From Alphaproteobacteria bacterium (GTDB lineage: Bacteria; Pseudomonadota; Alphaproteobacteria; Paracaedibacterales; CAITNM01): a stretch of DNA of 9,182 nt. The notes below the pieces were generated by a model, which searched no databases, was not told where the DNA came from, and saw only the letters and a list, made by a program, of their open reading frames with translations. Location of the stretch: the NCBI GenBank assembly GCA_947499175.1, contig CANMNU010000049.1:1-9182 (forward strand). The letters are read 5' to 3'. The position numbers were made by a program, and so were the translations under genes. Positions 1-7,000 of this stretch are shown here, in pieces; the first letter of the stretch is position 1, and each line of letters starts with the position of its first letter.

Positions 1-8
1 CTAAGCAG

Positions 9-1205
9 CTAAGCAAAATATTTGTTATTAGTCTCAAACATCTTACCTCCCTTATTGGTTATGCTAACCAATTCTCTGTCGGCTAAATGAGCATAGCGCA
101 TTGTAGTAGTAATATTTTTGTGGCCTAACAACTTTGAAAGCTCAAAAAGGCTCACGCCATTTTTAATCATAAATGATGCAAATGAATGGCGAAGATCATG
201 GATGCGAAAATCTGGGATGCCGGCTTTTTTACGGATTGACAGCCATGCTGCTTGTGCGTCCTCTAAGTGATTTCCTGGTTTATTACCACAAAAAACATAG
301 GGGTTTTCTGCGTGTTTTTGAACATTATGCAAGACACTAACGGCCGATTTATTTAGTGGTATTGTCCTCTTGCCGGTTTTACTCTTGCTCAAGCGAAGAC
401 AACAATCATCAAAATCTACTTCCTCCCATTTCAAGGACAAAACCTCTCCCTTACGGCAACCTGTATAAATAAGAAGGCGAAATACGTTCACGGTATATGG
501 AGAGACTTTATTTGCAGTTTCTGTTTCTAGAAGTGTCTTTTCTAGTCGCACCAGCTCTTCGTCTGTTAAAAACCTATCCATATGTCGGTCTGCATCCTTA
601 TGAACACTATCGCAAGGATTGCCATGTCTGGGTATATATTCCCAAAGAGCCGCTTGTTTGAATATCGTGGATAATAAATCAAGACATTTTTTATTTTTCA
701 TTTCCTTGCTATGAAGCATGTCCGAGAACTCCAATATATCCTTTCTTTTAATATCAAAGATAAACTTTTTTCCAAAGAAAGGAAAAATGTGACGTTTTAT
801 ATTGTAAGAGTGATTTTTAGCGGTAGAAGCCTCCCATTTGGCTTGTTTTGGGTATTTCTGTAAAAATATAGTTAAGAACTCTTCGAAAGAAAGAGATTGT
901 CTAGCATTAAGTGTTTCGGTCTTTTCTTTGATCTCTTTCGTTTCTTTCGGATCAACTTTTTCTATTTGAACACTATGGGCAAACTTTTTAGCTTGGGTTC
1001 TAGCTTCCTCAACAGTGACACTTCCATATACGCCGATCTTGATGCTAATAATTCTCTTGTCCTGTGGTGAACGGTAACGGTATATAAAAGTTTTTTTAGT
1101 TGAATAAATCCTGCATCCAAATCCTTTAACTATGTCGTCCCATATTATATAGTCCTTCGCTTTTGGTTCACTTTTGTCAATCCATGCTTTGGTAAGTTGT
1201 GGCAT
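9..1205 (-). CDS. Tyrosine recombinase (P4/phage-type integrase)
   Basis: This is a 398-residue site-specific recombinase that would insert or excise a genomic island or prophage by strand exchange through a 3'-phosphotyrosine intermediate. Residues 1 to about 95 resemble the arm-type DNA-binding domain of P4-like integrases (DUF4102-like). Residues about 105-195 fit the core-binding SAM-like domain, and about 212-385 the catalytic domain. The catalytic set is complete: R251 (TGCRKGE), K276 (SKSKTGKR), H336 and R339 (HDLRHS), H362 (LLGHKN) and the nucleophile Y371 (MRYAHL). The ATG start is backed by an AAAGG ribosome site 8 nt upstream (1214-1218). Length is normal and there is no frameshift, so the enzyme is probably active. 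No excisionase, cargo gene or tRNA is visible beside it. The stop lies at the left edge, so any element probably extends left of the window. Family is certain; the target site is unknown. Confidence 0.95.
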   Translation of the reverse strand: MPQLTKAWIDKSEPKAKDYIIWDDIVKGFGCRIYSTKKTFIYRYRSPQDKRIISIKIGVYGSVTVEEARTQAKKFAHSVQIEKVDPKETKEIKEKTETLNARQSLSFEEFLTIFLQKYPKQAKWEASTAKNHSYNIKRHIFPFFGKKFIFDIKRKDILEFSDMLHSKEMKNKKCLDLLSTIFKQAALWEYIPRHGNPCDSVHKDADRHMDRFLTDEELVRLEKTLLETETANKVSPYTVNVFRLLIYTGCRKGEVLSLKWEEVDFDDCCLRLSKSKTGKRTIPLNKSAVSVLHNVQKHAENPYVFCGNKPGNHLEDAQAAWLSIRKKAGIPDFRIHDLRHSFASFMIKNGVSLFELSKLLGHKNITTTMRYAHLADRELVSITNKGGKMFETNNKYFA

Positions 1206-1263
1206 ATTAACGACCTTTAGATTTGTTAATGTTTTTACGTTACCAAAACGGCATCACCAGAAC

Positions 1264-1275
1264 AAGATATATCTT
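1264..1275. repeat. 12-bp perfect palindrome upstream of integrase
   Basis: AAGATATATCTT is a perfect palindrome about 60 bp upstream of the integrase start. The only good -10-like hexamer for the integrase (TATAAA on the minus strand, 1278-1283) would place the transcription start inside it, a position typical of an operator. The palindrome itself is seen directly; the regulatory role is inference, and AT-rich palindromes of this size also arise by chance. Confidence 0.35.
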
Positions 1276-1396
1276 CCTTTATAGGGTATTCATTGGGAGT
1301 TATTTACCATAGTTGATTTGTATGAAATGGCGTGTGAGCCATAGATAGAGCCAGAAATCCTTGATAATGGCTGGCTTCCCCAACGTGTTTCCATCC

Positions 1397-1422
1397 CCCA
1401 CCCCCGCCCATAATAGGGTGGG
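1397..1422. repeat. G+C-rich inverted repeat (CCCACCC / GGGTGGG)
   Basis: Seven-base arms CCCACCC (1397-1403) and GGGTGGG (1416-1422) enclose a 12-nt loop. The right arm also takes part in a tighter dyad, GGGTGG-G-CCACCC (1416-1428), so two alternative structures compete. No T-run follows on either strand, so it is not a typical terminator. It stands out because the surrounding DNA is AT-rich. Confidence 0.5.
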
Positions 1423-1512
1423 CCACCCGCCTTGGCTCCAACCTTGTGGCAGATACAGCTTCGCCATTAGCATCTTTAAGGACTTTAAAATGATGCCTTG
1501 AAGTAATATCTG

Positions 1513-1525
1513 AAGAACTGTTCTT
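1513..1525. repeat. 13-bp dyad AAGAAC-T-GTTCTT
   Basis: Perfect six-base arms flank a single central base. With only one base between the arms it cannot form a good hairpin, so it would be a protein-binding dyad if it is anything. It lies about 55 bp past the erpA stop, near the upstream end of the two open frames at 1304-1549. Function is unknown and it may be chance. Confidence 0.25.
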
Positions 1526-1567
1526 ATTTTCATAAATACCATATACCAGTTAATAATTAATTAAAAT

Positions 1568-1577
1568 TTGCATGCAA
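1568..1577. repeat. 10-bp palindrome TTGCATGCAA just past erpA
   Basis: This perfect palindrome lies two bases beyond the erpA stop codon on the minus strand and is followed there by the A+T-only stretch at about 1551-1567. It could contribute to 3'-end formation of erpA mRNA, but it has no loop and no clean T-run, so it is not a convincing intrinsic terminator. Confidence 0.2.
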
Positions 1578-1579
1578 GT

Positions 1580-1909
1580 TTAAAGGGAAAATGAATTGCC
1601 ACAACCACAAGCGGAAGCTGCATTAGGATTTTTGATTACAAATTTTGCCCCAGTAAGATCCTCAACATAATCAAGATTTGAACCATTTAAAAAACCTAAG
1701 GATATAAAATCCATAACCACTTCTACATTGTTTTGGGTAAAAATTTTATCATCTGCAGTTATATTATCATCAATTAAAAAATTATATAAAAAACCCGAGC
1801 ACCCACCACCTTGAACAGAAATACGTAAACGGCTGCCTGCAGCCTCACTTTCAAGAATTTTTTGAATATGGGTTGCTGCATTTGCACTGATTAAAAATGC
1901 TATTTCCAT
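1580..1909 (-). CDS. erpA: A-type iron-sulfur cluster carrier, ErpA-like
   Basis: This 109-residue HesB/IscA-family protein would carry [Fe-S] clusters from the assembly scaffold to cytoplasmic target enzymes. The three cluster-ligating cysteines are present: C37 in GGGCSGF and C101 and C103 in the C-terminal CGCG motif. The ending NPNAASACGCGNSFSL is closer to E. coli ErpA (NPNA..CGCGSSFS) than to IscA (CGCGESF), so ErpA is preferred, but A-type carriers are hard to separate by eye. The length is standard. The ATG is followed directly by the family's first strand and helix; the upstream Shine-Dalgarno match is poor. It is transcribed divergently from ssb across 67 bp, with a good candidate promoter in that gap (1946-1974). 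No isc or suf genes are adjacent. Confidence 0.92.
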   Translation of the reverse strand: MEIAFLISANAATHIQKILESEAAGSRLRISVQGGGCSGFLYNFLIDDNITADDKIFTQNNVEVVMDFISLGFLNGSNLDYVEDLTGAKFVIKNPNAASACGCGNSFSL

Positions 1910-1921
1910 GTTGCCAACTTA

Positions 1922-1953
1922 TTGATATTTCTGTTAACTGATGACACTATAAA
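1922..1953 (+). promoter_or_regulatory. Candidate ssb promoter
   Basis: On the plus strand TTGATA (1922-1927) resembles a -35 box. Downstream, CACTAT (1945-1950) gives a 17-bp spacer, while the better-looking TATAAA (1948-1953) would need a 20-bp spacer. Either would start the transcript about 15-20 nt before the ssb ATG, leaving room for the AAAGGG ribosome site at 1966-1971. No SOS box of the alphaproteobacterial GTTC-N7-GTTC type is seen. Confidence 0.35.
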
Positions 1954-1974
1954 TTTTTCTCAAACAAAGGGCAA
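1946..1974 (-). promoter_or_regulatory. Candidate erpA promoter
   Basis: Reading the minus strand, TTGCCC (1969-1974) and TATAGT (1946-1951) are separated by exactly 17 bp, matching the sigma-70 consensus at 4 of 6 and 5 of 6 positions. The predicted start near 1939 leaves an mRNA leader of about 30 nt. The -35 box overlaps the ssb ribosome-binding site, and the -10 box overlaps the candidate ssb -10 box on the other strand, so the two promoters could interfere. Confidence 0.45.
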
Positions 1975-1976
1975 AT

Positions 1977-2420
1977 ATGGCAGGCTCAGTCAATAAAGTA
2001 ATTTTAGTTGGAAACTTAGGAAGAGACCCTGAAATTCGCAGCACTCAAGATGGTACGAAGATCGCTTCATTTTCAATTGCTACCAGCGAAAGCTGGAAAG
2101 ATAAACAAACTGGTGAACGCAAAGATCGCACAGAATGGCATCGCATTGCTGTTTTCAATGAACGCTTAAGCGAAATTGTTGAAAAATATTTACGTAAAGG
2201 AAGCAAGGTTTATGTTGAAGGAAGCTTGCAAACTCGCAAATGGACAGATACTAACAATGTTGAACGTTACACAACTGAAGTGGTGATTTCTCGTTTTCGC
2301 GGAGAATTAACAATGCTTGATGGCCGTAACAGCGGTGGAGATAGTTCCAGCGAAAATGATCACGGTGGCAGCGCTTTACCAAGTCACTTTGATGAACTAA
2401 ACGATGAAGTACCTTTTTAA
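1977..2420 (+). CDS. ssb: Single-stranded DNA-binding protein
   Basis: SSB coats single-stranded DNA during replication, repair and recombination and recruits partner proteins through its acidic tail. At 147 residues it is slightly short for a bacterial SSB because the linker is brief. The OB-fold covers about residues 1-112, beginning SVNKVILVGNLGRDPE. The aromatic DNA-stacking residues W40, W54, F60 and W89 match E. coli W40, W54, F60 and W88. A short Gly/Ser-rich linker (about 117-134) leads to the tail DELNDEVPF, the usual C-terminal interaction peptide. The start is supported by AAAGGG 5 nt upstream. It diverges from erpA and is followed by a hairpin, so it may be a single-gene transcript or partly read through into murJ. 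Confidence 0.98.
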   Translation: MAGSVNKVILVGNLGRDPEIRSTQDGTKIASFSIATSESWKDKQTGERKDRTEWHRIAVFNERLSEIVEKYLRKGSKVYVEGSLQTRKWTDTNNVERYTTEVVISRFRGELTMLDGRNSGGDSSSENDHGGSALPSHFDELNDEVPF

Positions 2421-2440
2421 AGCTCGATCAATTTATAATA

Positions 2441-2470
2441 GCCCAACTTGAAATCAAAATTTAGTTGGGC
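2441..2470 (+). terminator. Hairpin after ssb
   Basis: The eight-base arms GCCCAACT (2441-2448) and AGTTGGGC (2463-2470) pair perfectly. An inner AAAT/ATTT stem can stack on them past a 2-nt bulge, closing a CAAA loop. The hairpin starts 20 nt after the ssb stop. No T-run follows (the next bases are atacttacta), so it is an imperfect intrinsic terminator; it may act as an mRNA 3'-end stabiliser or allow partial read-through to murJ. Confidence 0.55.
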
Positions 2471-2480
2471 ATACTTACTA

Positions 2481-2495
2481 AATATTCAGAATATT
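2481..2495. repeat. 15-bp dyad upstream of murJ
   Basis: AATATTC and GAATATT are perfect seven-base arms around a single A. The one-base spacing points to a dimeric protein-binding site rather than an RNA hairpin. Its right end overlaps the candidate murJ -35 box (2494-2499), as an operator would. The symmetry is seen directly; regulation is inference. Confidence 0.35.
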
Positions 2496-2521
2496 GTTTA
2501 AAAAATTTTCATTGAGATAAT
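2494..2521 (+). promoter_or_regulatory. Candidate murJ-mfd promoter
   Basis: TTGTTT (2494-2499) and GATAAT (2516-2521, 5 of 6 to consensus) are spaced by 16 bp. Transcription would begin around 2528, practically at the murJ ATG (2530). Together with the absence of a clear ribosome-binding site, this suggests a leaderless message. The -35 box is weak, so this is tentative. Confidence 0.35.
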
Positions 2522-2529
2522 TTATTAAT

Positions 2530-4059
2530 ATGCATTTAGTTTCATCAGCACTTAATGTTGCTTTTTTCACTATTTTAAGCCGACTAACTGGATTTTTACG
2601 TGACATTTTAATGGCACAGTATATTGGTACCAGTAAGGTAATGGATGCCCTAGTAATCGCTATTAAAATTCCAAGCTTTTTACGCCGTATTTTTGCTGAA
2701 GGTGCATTTAATTCATCATTTGTGCCAATTTATTCTGCCATGTACGTAAATCAGAAATCCGAAGCCAAAGAATTTATTAAAGATATTTTTTCCCTAATGA
2801 CTGGTATTCTATTATTACTAATTGCGGTTTTTGAAATAGCGATGCCGTTTGTGGTAACTATAATGGTACCAGGTGCAGAACCTGAAGTTTTTTCTTTGGC
2901 AGTTTCGTTTTCGCGTATAACTTTTCCATTTATTTTATTGATTTCACTTTCCGCTTTATTCAGTGGAATTTTAAATACTCATGATCGTTTTGGCGCTGCA
3001 GCTTCTTCTCAAATTGCTGGGAATCTATTTATTGTGTTTATCATGAAAATTGTTGATCCATTAACTATTACCAATGGAAGTGTTGTAGCAATTGCTATAA
3101 TGGGATCAGGTTTTGTGCAACTATTTTGGGTTATTCTACCTTGTTATTTAATGGGTATACGCCCTGCAATTAGAAAACCACGTAAAAATCAAGCTATGAA
3201 AAATTTTGGCAAGCGAATGATTCCAGCTGCTGTAGGTTCCGGTGTATTACAAATTAACTTATTTATAGATACGATAATTGCATCATTATTACCTATGGGA
3301 ACCATATCTTATTTGTATTATGCAGACCGTCTATATCACCTACCGATTAGTATTACTGGTACTGCCTTAGGAACAGTCTTACTACCTATGCTATCAAAAC
3401 AATGGCGTGAAAATAACGTTGAAGGCGCTATGCATAACCAAAACAGAGCAATCGAATTTGCCATGCTAATTACTTTGCCAGCAATGTTGGGGCTAATTTA
3501 TTTGGCATATCCGTTGGTAATGGTGATTTTTGAACGAGGCGCTTTTGACCATAACTCAAGCATTGCAACAGCCCAAACTTTAGCTGGGTTTGCCACTGGC
3601 TTACCAGCCTATATTTTAATTAAAATTTTTAACACTAGCTTTTTTGCCCGCCAAGATACGATCACCCCTATAAAAGTAGCATTAATGGGTATGGTAGTTA
3701 ATGTAGTTTTAAATTTTTCTTTAATTTATAAATTCAAGCACTTGGGTATTGCATTAGCGACCTCAATGGCTTCCTGGTTTAATGCTGCTGTTTTGGTTTA
3801 TTTACTAAAAAGACGCAGATTTATTAATTTTGATGCGGCACTCTGGATATTTTTAGCAAAGATTATTATTCCTTGTGTGCTAACATTTGCAGTATTGTTC
3901 GTGGTAAAGACATTTGTTGGCCAATATGTTCACAGTAGTGACGGTATTCATGTGCGAGCAATAGCTCTTGGTATTTTGGTGGGGTCAGGGTTGTTAACTT
4001 ATATTGCTGCTGCTTGGTTTATTGGTTTACTACGCTTTAAGGAGCATATATCAATTTAA
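2530..4059 (+). CDS. murJ: Lipid II flippase MurJ (MviN family)
   Basis: This 509-residue inner-membrane protein of the MOP exporter superfamily moves lipid-linked peptidoglycan precursors across the cytoplasmic membrane. It is hydrophobic along its length, consistent with about 14 membrane segments. The N-terminal signature is strong (SRLTGFLRD, then LRRIFAEGAFNSSFVPIY). Functionally important E. coli positions are kept with the same numbering: R18, R24, D39 and R52. R267 in YYADRL corresponds to the cavity arginine R270. GNLFIVF, QINLFIDTIIAS and ERGAFD are further family landmarks. The chosen ATG gives the same N-terminal spacing as E. coli MurJ, although no clear Shine-Dalgarno precedes it. 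The stop TAA is followed at once by the mfd ATG, so the two genes are surely co-transcribed. Presence of MurJ implies that the organism still makes lipid II. Confidence 0.97.
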   Translation: MHLVSSALNVAFFTILSRLTGFLRDILMAQYIGTSKVMDALVIAIKIPSFLRRIFAEGAFNSSFVPIYSAMYVNQKSEAKEFIKDIFSLMTGILLLLIAVFEIAMPFVVTIMVPGAEPEVFSLAVSFSRITFPFILLISLSALFSGILNTHDRFGAAASSQIAGNLFIVFIMKIVDPLTITNGSVVAIAIMGSGFVQLFWVILPCYLMGIRPAIRKPRKNQAMKNFGKRMIPAAVGSGVLQINLFIDTIIASLLPMGTISYLYYADRLYHLPISITGTALGTVLLPMLSKQWRENNVEGAMHNQNRAIEFAMLITLPAMLGLIYLAYPLVMVIFERGAFDHNSSIATAQTLAGFATGLPAYILIKIFNTSFFARQDTITPIKVALMGMVVNVVLNFSLIYKFKHLGIALATSMASWFNAAVLVYLLKRRRFINFDAALWIFLAKIIIPCVLTFAVLFVVKTFVGQYVHSSDGIHVRAIALGILVGSGLLTYIAAAWFIGLLRFKEHISI

Positions 4060-7000
4060 ATGAAAGAATCATCAATCATATTGTCACAGGTTATTAAAAG
4101 CTACCGGGCATTTGCAACTGCTAAATTATGTGAACAAACAAAAACGGCATTAATAGTTTTAAGTCGCGATAGAGATATTACTCAATTTAAAGATCAGCTT
4201 GAACGTTTATTAAAACGCAGTATCTTGGAATTTCCTGCTTGGGACTGCTTGCCTTACGATCGTGTTTCCCCCTCACTTGATTGTGTTAGCCAAAGAGTTA
4301 ACACATTAACAACTTTAGCCGAAGAACCTGAGCAAATTTTAGTAACTTCTGTTGCTGCTTTAACTCAATTATTACCCCCAAGATTAAGTTTTTTAGGTGA
4401 ATCATTAATTTTAAGAAAAGGCCAGACTTATTCATTTGCAAAGCTTAATCTTTACTTAACCGAAAAAGGTTTTAATCGAGTGGGCGTTGTTTACGAACCT
4501 GGAGATTATTCTGTACGCGGAGACATTATTGATTTTTTTCCTATTTCACACATGAATCCTTACCGAGTTGATTTTTTTGGCGATGAAGTAGAGCGCATTC
4601 GCCAATTTGATGCAGCTAACCAATCAACCATTTGTGACTTCAGCGAAATTTTAATTAAACCAGCAAGGGAAATAACCTTAACGTCACAATCAATTCAGTG
4701 TTTTAAAGGGGAGTTTCGTAAATTATTTCCAAGCAATTATACTCGAGACTCTTTATATCAACACATTAGTGAAGGACACCTTTATGCCGGTTATGAACAT
4801 TGGTTGCCATTATACTTCAACCAAACTGAAACTTTGCTTGATTACATAAAACCAACAAAAATTATTTTGGAATTTGATGCAGAGCAAACCTTTGCTGAAC
4901 ACTTTCAACTTTTACAAGAATATTATCAGGCAAGGGTTTCGCCCTTGTTTGAAGATAAGTCATATCAACCATTGCCTCCAGAAATGGTTTATTGGGATCA
5001 AAATGCTTGGTCTCAGTTTATTAAATTGCCACATATTTCATTGTCACCGCTATGTGAATCAGTGGCAAACCAACTCAACGTAAAAATTGCTCCGAGTTTG
5101 CAACAAGCACGCCAACAAGGGCAACTATTTGATCAGATGCTAAATTTAAAAGCAACACACCATGAAAAACAATTCATTGTGACAGCTCAAAGTGATGGCG
5201 CAAGGTCTAGGTTGGAATCAATGCTTAAAGAGCATGGGGCACATCAAGTATTGCCACTTGCTGAGTGGCCACCATCTCAAGCTAGTTGTAAACCAATTTA
5301 TACAATGACATTTCCATTAGAAGAAGGTTTTGTCACTAATGACCAATTTGTTCTTACCGAACAAGACATTTTAGGAGAACGCATTTCGAGACCACCTTTG
5401 CGTAAGCGTAAAAATGAAAATATTTTTAAAGATCTAAGCGAATTAAATTTAGGAGATTATGTTGTTCACCGTGAACACGGAGTTGCCAAATATATGGGGC
5501 TACAAACAGTGGATGTTGGCCTTCAACCTCACGATTGTTTGTTACTAGAATATGCTGAAAAAGCTAAATTATTTTTGCCAGTAGAAAATTTAGAATTACT
5601 GAGCCGCTATGGGTCTGATGACATGGTCGTAGATCTTGATCGCTTGGGAACTGCCAACTGGCAAAACCGCAAAGCCAAAGTTAAAAAAAGATTATTAATA
5701 ATTGCTGATTATTTAATAAAACTAGCAGCTCAGCGGACACTGCAAGAAGGCGAGATAATTTTAATTCCAAAAATTTATGAAGAGTTTTGTGCAAGATTTC
5801 CATACCCAGAAACTGATGACCAATTACGTGCAATTGAAGAAGTTATGCAAGACTTAGCTTCAGGAAAACCAATGGATAGGCTTGTATGTGGAGATGTTGG
5901 TTTTGGAAAAACTGAAATTGCTTTACGTGCCGCTTTTGCAGTGGCGGCATCTGGCAAACAAGTTGCAATAGTTACACCAACTACTTTACTTTGCCGACAG
6001 CATTTTCAAAATTTTGTAAATAGATTTAACGGTTTTGGTATTCGTGTAGTGCAGTTGTCACGATTTGTAAAACCTAGTGAAATAAAAAATATTCGAAAAG
6101 AAATTGAAAATGGCGAAGCTAAGGTTATTATTGCAACTCATGCTGTATTTTCTGACAAAACTAAATTTTTTGATTTAGGGTTACTTATTATTGATGAAGA
6201 GCAGCACTTTGGTGTTAAGCAAAAGGAAAAATTAAAAAAGCTTAAACCTAACATGCATATTTTAACCCTCACTGCAACGCCTATTCCGCGCACATTACAG
6301 CTTGCATTAACCGGTGTGAGGGAGTTAAGCCTAATTGCCACTCCGCCTATTGATCGTTTGAGTATTCGTACATTTGTCATGCCATTTGATGGGATTGTTA
6401 TTAAAGAAGCATTGATGCGTGAATATCACCGTGGGGGGCAAAGTTTTTTTGTAGTGCCAAGAATTGAAGATATTTCCAAAGCTAAAGAAATACTTGAACA
6501 TTTGCTGCCTGATTTTAGAGTAGCTATAGCACATGGTCAAATACCGGCTGAAGAACTTGAAGGTATTATTTCTAACTTTTGTGATAGAAAATATGAGGTT
6601 TTGCTAGCCACTAATATTGTAGAATCTGGCATTGATATGCCTTGGGTTAATACAATTATTTTGCACAGGGCTGATCGATTCGGCTTAGCGCAACTATACC
6701 AATTACGTGGACGGGTTGGCCGTACAAAGGTTCAGGCCTATGCTTATTTAACCTTACCACCTGATGCGATGATCAGCGATACTGCAAAAAAACGTTTAGA
6801 AGTTATGCAAAGCCTTGATCAATTAGGGGCTGGATTTAAATTGGCAAGCCACGATATGGATATTAGAGGTGCTGGTAATGTGGTTGGAGAAGAGCAGTCT
6901 GGGCATATTAAAGAAGTTGGGGTAGAACTCTACCAAACTTTATTACAAGAAGCTATTTTGCAAGTACGAGCCGAACAATATCATACTCAAGTGCACCATG

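Larger units (their letters stand above)
1304..1549 (-). other. Possible gene remnant or dispersed repeat, open in two frames
   Basis: The minus strand is open in two overlapping frames here. One has an ATG and runs from 1542 to a stop at 1300 (80 residues, rich in Leu and Trp). The other runs from just after a stop at 1550-1552 to a TAA at 1304-1306 (81 codons). It reads more like soluble protein (KVLKDANGEAVSATRLEPRR, then IMGGGGWKHVGEAS, ending HTNQLW) but has no ATG near its beginning. I do not recognise either product. The lack of a start, the unusual G+C content and the place beside an integrase fit a 3' gene fragment or a dispersed repeat better than a living gene. Both frames may equally be chance openness in G-rich sequence. 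Confidence 0.25.
1206..1579. other. Gene-poor spacer between integrase and erpA
   Basis: About 370 bp lie between the integrase start and the end of erpA with no confident gene. The part next to the integrase (1206-1299) should hold its promoter; a TATAAA-like -10 on the minus strand sits at 1278-1283 without a good -35 box. The centre (about 1371-1440) is much richer in G+C than everything around it. The part next to erpA (1545-1567) is almost pure A+T. No tRNA, T-loop motif or long direct repeat is seen. Because P4-type integrases usually lie with their 5' end towards the attachment site, this spacer is the natural place for an att site, but nothing here proves that. Confidence 0.6.

Noticed and set aside
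1..15. Tandem CTAAGCA repeat at the left edge as an att core
   Set aside because: It is seven bases, lies over the integrase stop codon, and has no copy upstream of the integrase.
1206..1579. tRNA gene or tRNA 3' end as the integrase target
   Set aside because: I looked on both strands for a GTTCRANNC T-loop with paired stem and acceptor end and found none.
4874..5083. Plus-strand open frame inside the mfd N-terminal region
   Set aside because: The mfd frame is continuous and conserved here, and the alternative product looks like random AT-rich translation.
5775..6540. Minus-strand open frames inside mfd
   Set aside because: They lie opposite the conserved helicase motifs of mfd and have no recognisable protein features; they are shadows of the real gene.
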